A stretch of DNA of 64,000 nt, taken from Jutongia hominis (GTDB lineage: Bacteria > Bacillota > Clostridia > Lachnospirales > Lachnospiraceae). The stretch covers positions 62,001 to 126,000 of the forward strand of contig NZ_JACRSW010000031.1 in assembly GCF_014384965.1 (NCBI RefSeq). Direction: 5' to 3'. The first letter of the stretch is position 1. Every line of letters begins with the position of its first letter. Below, piece after piece: positions 8,895 to 17,843 of this stretch. The position numbers and the translations under genes are program-made. The notes beneath the pieces are model-generated. The model was not told the DNA's origin and did not search any database. It saw only the letters and a list, made by a program, of their open reading frames with translations.

Positions 8895-11216
8895 TTATGA
8901 CTGCGTTCTCTGGATATCTTTGATACCGTCAATCTGCAGCAATTTCTTTGTCAGATCATGTAACGAATCTTTACTTCGGATTGCGAAGCCTACATTGATC
9001 GTAGCAATGCCCTGTTTGCTCGTTCTGCTGTTGATCGATTTTACATCAATCTTGTTTTCAGTAAGGATTTTTGTAATATCTAACAGAATACCCATTCTAT
9101 CATATGCATAGATAATAATCTCTGTATCATATAATTCATCCGGCTTTCCATCAGCACTTGTCTCCCATTCGGCTTCAATAATACGCTGTCTATCCTGCTC
9201 TGACAGATTCATCATATTAATACAGTCTGTTCGATGAATAGATACGCCACGTCCTCTTGTAACAAAACCTATGATCTCATCACCCGGTACAGGACTACAA
9301 CATTTTGAAAAACGAACTGACACGTCATCAATGCCTGCGACAACAATACCGCTTTTTGATTTGACTGCTGCAGGTTTGGTTGAACTGCCATTTTGTCCTT
9401 GTAACTGGTTTTCCTTATTGACAGCTTCCAAAATCTGTTTATCTGTTGTATGGACAGGATTTTTCTTACGGTAGGCATCCTGCAATTTATTCACAACCTG
9501 CCCTTCTTTTAAACCACCATGTCCGATTGCAGCAAGCACGGAATCCCAGTCACGAAATCCGTATTTTTTCAGGCAGGCATTCATATATTCTGTTTTTAAC
9601 AGATCTGTCAAAGGAATCAGATGTGCTTTACAATAGCCTGTCAGCATTTCTTTTCCTTTCACAATATTTTCCTCTTTGAATTCAGAACGGAACCACTGAT
9701 TGATCTTATTCTTAGCCTGTGTACTCTTAACAATTGAAAGCCAGTCACGGCTTGGTCCTCTCGAATTCTGTGATGTCATGATCTCGACACGGTCACCATT
9801 CTGGATCTTGTAATCGATCGGCACAAGATTTCCATTGACTCTGGCACCGACCATCTTATTACCAACAGCACTATGCACCGCATAAGCAAAATCGATCGGT
9901 GTTGAATCTGCCGGTAGGTTTTTGACATCACCATCTTTGGTAAAGCAATAGACATGATCGGAAAAGAGATCCAGATCACTCTTTAACAAACTTAAAAATT
10001 CTTTGTTATCAGACATGTCACGCTGCCATTCCAGAATACGACGCAGCCATGCTAACTTCTCTTCCTCACTGTCAGCAGTATTATGTCCGTATTGATTTTC
10101 TTTATATTTCCAGTGTGCAGCAATACCATATTCTGCGGTACGATGCATTTCATAAGTACGGATCTGTATTTCAAAAGGATGTCCCTGCGGTCCGATCAAT
10201 GTTGTATGAAGGGACTGGTAATTATTCGGCTTTGGCATTGCAATATAATCTTTAAAATGGCCCGGGATCGGTTTATAGATCTCGTGGATCACACCAAGAG
10301 CTGTATAGCAGTCTCTTTCTGTCTCTACGATGATGCGGACAGCAAAAAGATCATAGATCTGCTCTAACTTTTTATTCTGTGTAACCATTTTTTTATAAAT
10401 ACTAAAGTAATGCTTTGCACGTCCATCGATCGTTGCTTTAATCCCTGCTTTTTCTATATGTGATTTTACTTCTGAAACAATCTTTCGGATAAATTCATCT
10501 CTGCGTTCCTGTCCCATAGCAATCTTGTTGACCAGATCATGATACATCTCCGGCTCAAGATAACGAAATGCCAGATCATCCAGTTCGACCTTTACTTTGG
10601 AAATTCCAAGACGGTCTGCGATCGGTGCATAAATATCCATTGTCTCTGTTGATTTTTCTTTCTGCTTTTCAGGCGTCTGGTATTGCATCGTCCGCATATT
10701 ATGCAGGCGATCCGCAAGTTTGATCAGAATAACACGGATGTCTTTTGCCATTGCGAGGAACATTTTTCTAAGATTCTCTGCCTGCACTTCGACTTTATCT
10801 GCTACATAGTTTAACTGTGTTAATTTTGTAACACCATCAACAAGCAAAGCCACTTCGTCACTGAACTCTGCTGCGATTTCTTCACTTGTCATTATCGTAT
10901 CTTCTACTACATCATGAAGCATACCGGCTACGATCGTTTCCTTGTCTAATTCTAATTCTGCAAGGATAATGCAGACACAGACCGGATGAATGATATAAGG
11001 CTCGCCCGATTTTCTTTTCTGACCGTCATGTGCTTTATATGCAATCTTATATGCCTTTTCGATCAGATGGACATCATCCGACGGATGATACTTTTTAACC
11101 ATTGAGATCAATTTCTGAAATAAGACCTCCGGCTCTGTAAAATCCTCCGGGATCATACTTGTAGCAAGCTCTCCATTATCTATTTTCACTTCCGGTTCCA
11201 TCATTTTGTCTTTCAT
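8895..11216 (-). CDS. rel: Bifunctional (p)ppGpp synthetase/hydrolase Rel
   Basis: The 773-residue protein has the standard Rel layout: HD hydrolase domain (about 45-180, with HP and LHDVVEDT), synthetase domain (about 230-345, with YIAMPKPNNYQSLHT and EIQIRT), TGS domain (about 395-455, VKNLPADSTPIDFAYAVHS), a zinc-finger-like cysteine pair (SKCCSPVPGD) and a C-terminal ACT domain. It makes and degrades the starvation alarmone at the ribosome. The longest frame starts 48 bases earlier, but GGAGG with a 6-nt spacer precedes MKDKMMEPEV and the longer version would nearly abut the upstream stop. The gene follows the C39-like peptidase by 29 bases. Confidence 0.96.
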   Translation of the reverse strand: MKDKMMEPEVKIDNGELATSMIPEDFTEPEVLFQKLISMVKKYHPSDDVHLIEKAYKIAYKAHDGQKRKSGEPYIIHPVCVCIILAELELDKETIVAGMLHDVVEDTIMTSEEIAAEFSDEVALLVDGVTKLTQLNYVADKVEVQAENLRKMFLAMAKDIRVILIKLADRLHNMRTMQYQTPEKQKEKSTETMDIYAPIADRLGISKVKVELDDLAFRYLEPEMYHDLVNKIAMGQERRDEFIRKIVSEVKSHIEKAGIKATIDGRAKHYFSIYKKMVTQNKKLEQIYDLFAVRIIVETERDCYTALGVIHEIYKPIPGHFKDYIAMPKPNNYQSLHTTLIGPQGHPFEIQIRTYEMHRTAEYGIAAHWKYKENQYGHNTADSEEEKLAWLRRILEWQRDMSDNKEFLSLLKSDLDLFSDHVYCFTKDGDVKNLPADSTPIDFAYAVHSAVGNKMVGARVNGNLVPIDYKIQNGDRVEIMTSQNSRGPSRDWLSIVKSTQAKNKINQWFRSEFKEENIVKGKEMLTGYCKAHLIPLTDLLKTEYMNACLKKYGFRDWDSVLAAIGHGGLKEGQVVNKLQDAYRKKNPVHTTDKQILEAVNKENQLQGQNGSSTKPAAVKSKSGIVVAGIDDVSVRFSKCCSPVPGDEIIGFVTRGRGVSIHRTDCINMMNLSEQDRQRIIEAEWETSADGKPDELYDTEIIIYAYDRMGILLDITKILTENKIDVKSINSRTSKQGIATINVGFAIRSKDSLHDLTKKLLQIDGIKDIQRTQS

Positions 11217-11245
11217 ATGCAGCCTCCATCCTGTGTAATTATTAT

Positions 11246-12205
11246 TTATTTTCCATATGCCCATGCCGCTTTCGCCTGCTTTAAGACAACCTCAAAATCC
11301 CACTCTTTCTCAGAACGTGCAATACTGTTCGGATCATTTACCTGCAGCTTTCCGTCCTTAGAAATTCCTTTTAATACAATAAAATGACCATTGTCGGTAA
11401 AATCACCTGCACCCATACTGCATATTACCGGTTTCTTATTCTTTAACGCTTCCCTGACAGCACTTTCACTCAGACTGACTCTGCTTACCGACAATCCCAG
11501 CTTTTGTGCACCGGATGACATCAATGCCCATGCTGTTCCTGTATCCTGTGTATAATAGTCATGATTCATACAGAATTCTGCAATATCTGCCGGTGTCTTA
11601 TCTGTCTTTTGGGTAATTCCTGTATAGACCATTGACATGCAGGTCGGACCGCATCCGTCAATGGCTATAATATCATTTCCATAATGAACATATCCCCAAC
11701 GTTTATCCCATTGCTGAAACAATGGCACATCTTCTTTCAGCTCCTCCTCTGTGATCGATCCGGATGCTGTTTCATCATCTACATGCATCAGATAATCACT
11801 GACAAAGGAAACTGTTTCCTGATTCTTTGCTAAAAGCTCTAACAGGTTTTTCGGATAACTTTCAAGATTTAATAAAATATCCGAAATTTCTGAGTACTCT
11901 CCTTCTAATGCAACAAGCTTCTTATAAACACTTTCATATCCCTTCGGGACATCCACCTGCATCACAGTGGACTTTGGTGTCTGCGTTGCTTTACTGCCTT
12001 CTTTACTTCCACCTATCGGTCCTGTAAGCCAGCCGATCAGATAAAACACAAAAAATGCGATCACAATCGCTGCAAGTGCAAGCAGAGCTTTTATAATCCT
12101 TACTTTTCTTTTTCTCTTACGCATCCGAATTCTTCTGCGAAGATATCTGCGATATTCCATTTCCTCTTCCGGTGTTCTGTTTTCCACAATCTTCTCCCCA
12201 TTCAT
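11246..12205 (-). CDS. Membrane-anchored C39-like cysteine peptidase
   Basis: The 319-residue protein begins with a very basic cytoplasmic stretch (RRRIRMRKRKRK), then one membrane helix (about 38-62), a linker and an extracytoplasmic C39-like peptidase domain (about 175-319). The catalytic cysteine lies in DGCGPTCMSM, the histidine in GHFIVLKGI and the Asn/Asp in VNDPNS; the glutamine of FQQWDKRWG completes the set. The fold resembles bacteriocin-processing and peptidoglycan-associated C39_2 peptidases; no substrate can be assigned. The ATG has a poorly spaced AAGGA, so the downstream GTG at codon 7, with GGGGAG in front of it, is an alternative start. It lies between a 57-residue protein and rel. 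Confidence 0.82.
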   Translation of the reverse strand: MNGEKIVENRTPEEEMEYRRYLRRRIRMRKRKRKVRIIKALLALAAIVIAFFVFYLIGWLTGPIGGSKEGSKATQTPKSTVMQVDVPKGYESVYKKLVALEGEYSEISDILLNLESYPKNLLELLAKNQETVSFVSDYLMHVDDETASGSITEEELKEDVPLFQQWDKRWGYVHYGNDIIAIDGCGPTCMSMVYTGITQKTDKTPADIAEFCMNHDYYTQDTGTAWALMSSGAQKLGLSVSRVSLSESAVREALKNKKPVICSMGAGDFTDNGHFIVLKGISKDGKLQVNDPNSIARSEKEWDFEVVLKQAKAAWAYGK

Positions 12206-12211
12206 TCCTTC

Positions 12212-12385
12212 TTATTCACAATCAATATCCATCAGCCTTTTCATCAGTAGATCAAACTCTTCTGAGGATATCTTTTCTTCTTCAAATGCATCGGTGATCA
12301 GTTCTTCTAACTCATCCCATACATATTTTCCTTTTTTCGCTTCCAGATCATCTAATTCCTTTTGAAACTGTTTTATTTCTGACAT
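12212..12385 (-). CDS. Small acidic helical protein, function unknown
   Basis: This is a 57-residue, charge-rich protein with no membrane segment. It is probably all helical (MSEIKQFQKELDDLEAK onward) and ends in MKRLMDIDCE. The start at 12385 is chosen because GGGGAG lies 6 bases upstream. A longer in-frame version (from 12442) would begin at about the predicted transcription start. It is the first gene after a strong promoter and sits 6 bases before the C39-like peptidase gene, so it is co-transcribed with the Rel group. I do not recognise the family. Confidence 0.65.
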   Translation of the reverse strand: MSEIKQFQKELDDLEAKKGKYVWDELEELITDAFEEEKISSEEFDLLMKRLMDIDCE

Positions 12386-12447
12386 GCATTCTCCCCTTTT
12401 CCTTTTTGCATAAAAATTACCGTCTTCCAAAATAATTTCCACTTTTC

Positions 12448-12476
12448 ATAATAATCTATCCTAAGTTGTCCGTCAA
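12448..12476 (-). promoter_or_regulatory. Sigma-A promoter of the rel-aspS-leuS run
   Basis: TTGACG, a 17-nt spacer and TATTAT on the minus strand make a strong sigma-A match. Transcription would start near 12441, giving a leader of about 56 bases to the small first gene. No strong terminator was seen from here to leuS, although aspS has its own candidate promoter. Confidence 0.75.
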
Positions 12477-12494
12477 CTCAATCCACTTTGTATT

Positions 12495-14207
12495 TCAGGA
12501 ATTTGGCATTTTTTCCAAATCTAAAATCAGATCAACTGTTCTCTTAGTCGAATTGCCATCAAGAGCACCTAAGAAATACGAACAAAATGCCTGTAATTTC
12601 TGATCCGTATGATCGTCTTTTTCTTTCTGTTCTAATATCCATTGTGCCTGATCCGCTAACTCATCCATCGTTTGAACCTGCTTGCCGGGTACAAAAGTAG
12701 AAAAATCAAAGTAAATATCACGCTGTTTTTCATATTCTTTCAGATCAAACACATAAAAAAGCATTGGAATCTTTAACAAGGCTGCTTCGAAAATAGATGA
12801 ACTGTAATCAGTGATCAATAAAGAAGTGATAAATAAAAGATCGTTGATATTTTCTTTGCCTGTAAAATCAAATACACGACTGCGATATTTCTCACTGCAT
12901 TCTAATTGCTGCCTGACAAACGGATGCTGCTTGACTAAAAGAACCGTATCCGATGTAAGGCTTTCCATTAAACGGTCAATCACAAACCGGTCTTTCGGAT
13001 AAAACGCTCTTGTCTTACCACTACCGCGAAATGTCGGTGCAAAAAGGATCACTTTCTTATTTTGCAATGCAGGATACTTTTCGTACAGCTCTTCGGTCAC
13101 TTTCTGCTGATACGCTTTATCAAAGAAAACATCCGTGCGCGGGACACCGACCGGATAAACTTTTTGAGGTGTAATTCCAAACGCTTCGCTGTAAAAAGGA
13201 ACCATCTGCCTGCTGCTGACCGGAACCAGGGAATAATTACGATGGTTTCTGGTATCCTGTGTCAGATGCGGGATCTTGTCCACTTCAGACAATCCAAACA
13301 TCTTAAATGCACCACAGGCATGCCAAAGTTGAACTACCTTTGTATCTTTACGAATTGTCAATACATGGAGCTGTGGGTAAAAATCTTCCAGAACGATTAC
13401 TTTTGCCTCTGCTGCTAAAAATGCTGCTCTTTTTATCGCATCAAATGGTAACTTCCGGATCGGACGTGTATCGATAAAGCTTTCTATTCTGACCGATGTC
13501 TGTTCTATTGCCTTGCGGACGCGGTCAAGATTTCCACCCTTTTCTAAACTGCGTTCTGACAGAAAAAGAATTCCCTGCGTTTTCTTTACCTTCCGGCACT
13601 GCTTTTCATAACATTTTTTAAAATACGAAGTCTTGATCTCACGTATACTGTAGCCATAGCCGGTATGTGCTTTCACTAAACCATGTGCATGATAAAAAAT
13701 ACCTTTCTTTCCTTTGATCTCTTCATCAATATAACGCGACTTTTTAATCCCTTTTACAGCTAAAAAGCCATCTATGATCCAGATTGGAAGTAAAAGCGTA
13801 TAGCACACATATTGAAGTTTCTTAAAATTTCTTTTCCAAAAGCCTGTCTTCTTTTGTTTTTTTACAAACAGATCTGCTAAAAAGAACTCTTCCTTAGAAA
13901 GTGTCTGCCACTTTCCGTTGGCATCACAATAAATCAGTATAAAACTAACCTGCTCTTCTTCCTGCTTTTGAAATTCAAAAAAGACATCGGAAAGTGTGAT
14001 CGTTCGTTCCACTTCAAATGCCATATGTCCATCTCGTCCGTGACAGACTGCATCCATCGGAAAATACCGCTTTTGGTCTGCATAAGTAAAAAGTGCAATA
14101 ATACGCAGCTTTCCATTTGCGGTCAGAGAGTCTGTCTCTCCATGAAATTGCAAAAAAAGCTGTCTGTCTTTTATCTCTTTTTTGTCATATATAATCCAAT
14201 CCTGCAT
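12495..14207 (-). CDS. CDP-glycerol glycerophosphotransferase family protein (TagF/TagB-like), long form
   Basis: The 570-residue protein has an N-terminal region of about 180 residues with one hydrophobic segment near 145-165, then a Glyphos_transf domain. Family signatures include VQLWHACGAFKMFG, LFAPTFRGSGKTR, LLVKQHPFV and LLITDYSSSIFEAALL. The family polymerises poly(glycerol phosphate) or related teichoic acid chains from CDP-glycerol or CDP-ribitol at the membrane inner face. The start follows AGGAG with a short spacer. An extended -10 (TGATATAAA) lies about 50 bases upstream, with a poor -35. The related, shorter gene 2 kb upstream suggests a duplicated function. Donor and acceptor are not determinable. 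Confidence 0.88.
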   Translation of the reverse strand: MQDWIIYDKKEIKDRQLFLQFHGETDSLTANGKLRIIALFTYADQKRYFPMDAVCHGRDGHMAFEVERTITLSDVFFEFQKQEEEQVSFILIYCDANGKWQTLSKEEFFLADLFVKKQKKTGFWKRNFKKLQYVCYTLLLPIWIIDGFLAVKGIKKSRYIDEEIKGKKGIFYHAHGLVKAHTGYGYSIREIKTSYFKKCYEKQCRKVKKTQGILFLSERSLEKGGNLDRVRKAIEQTSVRIESFIDTRPIRKLPFDAIKRAAFLAAEAKVIVLEDFYPQLHVLTIRKDTKVVQLWHACGAFKMFGLSEVDKIPHLTQDTRNHRNYSLVPVSSRQMVPFYSEAFGITPQKVYPVGVPRTDVFFDKAYQQKVTEELYEKYPALQNKKVILFAPTFRGSGKTRAFYPKDRFVIDRLMESLTSDTVLLVKQHPFVRQQLECSEKYRSRVFDFTGKENINDLLFITSLLITDYSSSIFEAALLKIPMLFYVFDLKEYEKQRDIYFDFSTFVPGKQVQTMDELADQAQWILEQKEKDDHTDQKLQAFCSYFLGALDGNSTKRTVDLILDLEKMPNS

Positions 14208-14306
14208 GATACTCCTACCTCATTTTTTATTTTTCTACTGCTTTAGCATATGTAGAAACGTTATAACATTTATATCATAAATATACATTGTAGGAAAGAG
14301 CCAAAA

Positions 14307-14336
14307 AAGGACTGTCACAATTTTGCGACAGTCCTT
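14307..14336 (-). terminator. Intrinsic terminator after the FN3 gene
   Basis: The minus strand reads AAGGACTGTC, a 10-nt loop, GACAGTCCTT and then a T-run. It is a 10-bp perfect stem 80 bases downstream of the fibronectin-III gene and separates that operon from the next CDP-glycerol transferase gene. Confidence 0.85.
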
Positions 14337-14415
14337 TGATCAAATTCTTTTTCTATTCTTTTACCGTGATCTATTTTCACTAAGAAATTGCAATCCTTTT
14401 ATACTGCTTCTTTCA

Positions 14416-16308
14416 TTAAAACTTAGAAATCCTAAATGCACATACTCTGTCCATACGCTTTGTTGCGTTTGAAAAAGATACTGATTCGAAGTTGACATAA
14501 AGATAACTTCCATTTATTGCGATTTCTTCATTCATCGTAGGCATATCTACTGTCTTTTTACATTTGCCAAGTGAGATTGATTTTGCTTTGATCTTTGGCT
14601 TATAAATGCTAAGGACATGCAAAAATCCTCTCTGCTTTGCATCTGTCTGGCAGGAACGTGATAAGATCATCTTGCCTGATGATGTAAAGGCAATTCCCTG
14701 TACTCTTGTCGGCACTCTTGTAAGTGCTGTCCTTGACAATCCCGGATTAGAACTTGTCTTTCCGGTGATCGTATAAGCACCAAGATAACCTTTTTGCAAT
14801 TCATTATAAGATGCCACCCAGAGTTTTTTCTTATAATAGGTCAATGTAGCCGCCTGATGTGTCAAGGTGACAATTGATTTGAATGCTGTTATTTCTGCCC
14901 ACTCTTTCTTTTGCTTGGCAGCTGACTGAATCGCAGAAAATGGGATAGAACGTACTGTATATCCCTGTGTGATCCACACATTCGTACCATCAAAAGCAAT
15001 ACCGCCTGCATGTGTTTTATTCGGAAGAGCAATCGTTGTCAAAAGCTTTTTACCGTTTTTACTCAAAACATAAATAACAGAATTCTCTACCGCAGCTCTG
15101 TCATATGCTGTGATCAGACAATATGATTTTGCAAATGTAATTCCCTGTGGACACATTGTTTTAGACTGGAATCCTGCGATATTGGTGCTTGCCATACCCG
15201 GTGTTGCAAAGCTTTTACTGTAATTCAAACTTTTCTTCATTGTTTTGCAACCCTTATATGCTGCTGACTTTTTCAGTTTGCTCTTATTTCTGAACAAAGT
15301 AGCTTTTAAAGAAGAATGACCGATACGAAGCGTTGTTGCAGCTTTTGCTGCTGTCGGTGTACCAACCACATCTACCGAATTAATAATGCGGAATGATGCA
15401 ATCTGGTAACTGTATGTTGTACCATTTGTCAGTCCCGTGTGAATGTACTTAACCTTTGATTTTCCTTTGATACGTGCAATGACCTGATAAGATGCACCAT
15501 TATAACAATAAACATAATAACCGGATGCACCTGAAACTGCTTTCCATGTCAGACGTACACGCTCATCACCGCCTTTTACGGTAAGTGCAGGTGTAGCAGG
15601 TGTTGTTGTTGTTCTGACTTCTGCACTGAACGCACCACAGTTTGTATTTTCAAAAGAGTATGCACGTACTTTATAACGATATGTTGTAGCAGCTTTCAGA
15701 TTAATATCTGTATAAGCAGTCTGCGCTACTGTTGTAACAAGTGCATATGCTCCGGAAGATCCTGCGCGATAGATCTGATAGCCTGTTGCGCCTTCTACCG
15801 GATTCCAGCTCAACTGAATACTCTTTGTCTGGTTCGCATCTACTTTCAGATTCGTAACAGCAGCCGGTAACGGATATACCAGCACAGGTGTTGTACAAAA
15901 TCCCTGTTTCCTGGTCTTTTCATTATATGCACAAACCGTATAGTAACAACTTTCCGTCGCCTTTAAGTCTTTGCATATATACTTCTTCTCTGATGTTTTG
16001 CCAACATATGCATAAGTCTGTGTAGGTGTGTCGAATTTATAGATATAGAAAATGACATCATCACTTACAAAATAATTCCAGTTTAATGTAACCGAATCAA
16101 CTGTCTTGTTTGCAACGATAAGATCCTTAACCTCCATTTTGCCATCCTGCTCAATCGCACTTCCGGTTGCCGGTATTGCAGTGACATCCTGATAACCTGC
16201 TGCACTTGCTTCTTTCGTTTTTACCGGCAGGCAGGCAAACTCACCTAACACCAAAGCTAACGTTAAGACAAATGCCCATATGCTTTTTTGACTTCTCCTT
16301 AATTTCAT
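14416..16308 (-). CDS. Secreted protein with three fibronectin type III domains and a propeller-like C-terminus
   Basis: The 630-residue product has a signal peptide (basic start, hydrophobic 10-28, AxA-type end near KEASAA). Three fibronectin-III modules follow at about 55-145, 150-235 and 235-328, recognisable by repeats such as VTLNWNYF, IQLSWNPVEGATGYQIY and VRLTWKAVSGASGYYVY. The C-terminal 260 residues contain phrases like HAGGIAFDGTNVWITQGY and VQGIAFTSSGKMILSRS, typical of beta-propeller blades, without catalytic motifs I can name. It lacks an LPxTG or GW anchor, so it is likely released or loosely wall-bound. It lies 28 bases behind a TagB-like gene and ends at a clear terminator, so both are probably one operon. 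Confidence 0.82.
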   Translation of the reverse strand: MKLRRSQKSIWAFVLTLALVLGEFACLPVKTKEASAAGYQDVTAIPATGSAIEQDGKMEVKDLIVANKTVDSVTLNWNYFVSDDVIFYIYKFDTPTQTYAYVGKTSEKKYICKDLKATESCYYTVCAYNEKTRKQGFCTTPVLVYPLPAAVTNLKVDANQTKSIQLSWNPVEGATGYQIYRAGSSGAYALVTTVAQTAYTDINLKAATTYRYKVRAYSFENTNCGAFSAEVRTTTTPATPALTVKGGDERVRLTWKAVSGASGYYVYCYNGASYQVIARIKGKSKVKYIHTGLTNGTTYSYQIASFRIINSVDVVGTPTAAKAATTLRIGHSSLKATLFRNKSKLKKSAAYKGCKTMKKSLNYSKSFATPGMASTNIAGFQSKTMCPQGITFAKSYCLITAYDRAAVENSVIYVLSKNGKKLLTTIALPNKTHAGGIAFDGTNVWITQGYTVRSIPFSAIQSAAKQKKEWAEITAFKSIVTLTHQAATLTYYKKKLWVASYNELQKGYLGAYTITGKTSSNPGLSRTALTRVPTRVQGIAFTSSGKMILSRSCQTDAKQRGFLHVLSIYKPKIKAKSISLGKCKKTVDMPTMNEEIAINGSYLYVNFESVSFSNATKRMDRVCAFRISKF

Positions 16309-16336
16309 TTTGAAATTTCCTCCTTCTTTCCTTTTT

Positions 16337-17584
16337 TCAATGTGTTTCTTCCTTACAAATCGCCAGACAGTCTAAAATTCTTTCTGTGCAGCCATCTGCT
16401 ATATCATCATAAGCACTTTGCTTTTCATGATCCTCATTATTTTGTTCATCCATGTACCACTCTGCTGCCTCTACAGTTTCGGCATCATTCGTATCATAGA
16501 CATCTGCTCTGCCATATTCCATCTGAACAAATGCTTCTATTTTGCTATCTTCTTTGCCTGCTCCGGTAATTGCCTGCAGAAGCTCTTCCTCTGTCTTTGC
16601 AACGATCCCCGGCACTTTTGATTCATATTCAAAATAAAAACCTCTGTCATACTCCTGCAGATCATAGGCATACATTATGATCGGTTTACCAAGCAATGCA
16701 TACTCTACTACCGTAGAGGAATAATCTGTCACTAATATGTCAGAAGTAAAAAAAAGATCAATAATCTGTGGATATCCTGTCAGATTCAGGCAAAACTCAT
16801 CTTCCGGAATATTATCTGCCGGATATTTCGGATGCATTTTTATTCCGATCACCCAGTCTTTTCCTAACGTTTCTTTCAATCGTTCTACCGGAAAATGTTT
16901 CATAATATCCTGATTTTCCTGATCGGTCTTTCGAAAAGTCGGTGTATAAAGTAACAATTTCTTTCCTTTCAGATTAGGATATACCGCATAAAAATTTTGT
17001 ATACATTCCTGCTTTGTCTTTTCCCTGTCATATACATCCATAATGGGAATTCCTGTTGCATAAATACGTTCTTTAGGGATTGCAAATGCTTCTTCATAGA
17101 TAGGAACAACCTGCTTTGATGTCACAAAAAGATGTGTTACTCTGGTATTCGCTTTTTCAACCTGATGACGAATTTTTTCATCCGTTTCCACACTCAGACC
17201 AAATTTTTTAAATGCACCGGCACCGTGCCAAAGCTGTATAATCTTTGTTTTCTTAGATGGTATACAATAACCAAATGGCAAAAAATTGTCATTCAAAAAA
17301 ATATATGCCGCTGTTGCCATATGGTAAGGAAATACAAAGAAAAAGCGAAATAATGCCACAATCTTTGCCCCAATTCCATTTCCGTTGCGGTCATGCTTTG
17401 CAAGCAATATAAAAAAATACGCATCTGATCTTCTTTCGATTCCGTCTTTGATTTCTTTTAAGTTTCCATTCAAACCATGATTATGTCCATTAAAAAGAAT
17501 GACTTTCTTTTCTTTTACCGGAAATAACCTTGAAATATTAAAAATGAGTGCAAAAAAGAAATATCCTAACTTTTTCATATGCAC
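16337..17584 (-). CDS. CDP-glycerol glycerophosphotransferase family protein (TagB-like), short form
   Basis: The 415-residue protein begins with a hydrophobic segment (YFFFALIFNISRLFPV) and then the Glyphos_transf domain. Its motifs parallel the longer paralogue: IIQLWHGAGAFKKFGLS, LLYTPTFRKTD, IGIKMHPKYP and ILVTDYSSTVVEYALLG. The last 70 residues are acidic and poorly conserved-looking. TagB-type enzymes add the first glycerol phosphate to a lipid-linked acceptor; whether this one primes or polymerises cannot be decided. The start is either GTG (17584) or ATG six bases later; GGAAGGG precedes both. A good promoter lies about 80 bases upstream. Confidence 0.87.
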   Translation of the reverse strand: MHMKKLGYFFFALIFNISRLFPVKEKKVILFNGHNHGLNGNLKEIKDGIERRSDAYFFILLAKHDRNGNGIGAKIVALFRFFFVFPYHMATAAYIFLNDNFLPFGYCIPSKKTKIIQLWHGAGAFKKFGLSVETDEKIRHQVEKANTRVTHLFVTSKQVVPIYEEAFAIPKERIYATGIPIMDVYDREKTKQECIQNFYAVYPNLKGKKLLLYTPTFRKTDQENQDIMKHFPVERLKETLGKDWVIGIKMHPKYPADNIPEDEFCLNLTGYPQIIDLFFTSDILVTDYSSTVVEYALLGKPIIMYAYDLQEYDRGFYFEYESKVPGIVAKTEEELLQAITGAGKEDSKIEAFVQMEYGRADVYDTNDAETVEAAEWYMDEQNNEDHEKQSAYDDIADGCTERILDCLAICKEETH

Positions 17585-17661
17585 TTTCCCTTCCTATATG
17601 TTTTATTATAGTTTCCCGATCCGCGAGCCGGCAATCTTTCCGATGAATTCTGACCATATAT

Positions 17662-17690
17662 ACTATACGTATACTTTCTTTTTCTTACAA
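17662..17690 (-). promoter_or_regulatory. Promoter of the TagB-like/FN3 operon
   Basis: TTGTAA, 17 nt and TATAGT on the minus strand match sigma-A well. It lies in the 259-base divergent gap before the subtilisin-like gene. For the plus strand only a weaker pair is visible: TTCCCG (17755) and TATAAT (17777) spaced by 16. Confidence 0.65.
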
Positions 17691-17843
17691 ATAGCCTTTT
17701 TCGCATTCTCATCTTGTCTATATTAGCACATTGGATTTAAAAAGTCACATTATATTCCCGATCTCATAAAATATTCTATAATAATTGCTCATTTTCCCAC
17801 TGCTTATACGAGCATTTTCCTATTTTCTAAAAAGGAGGCTGTC

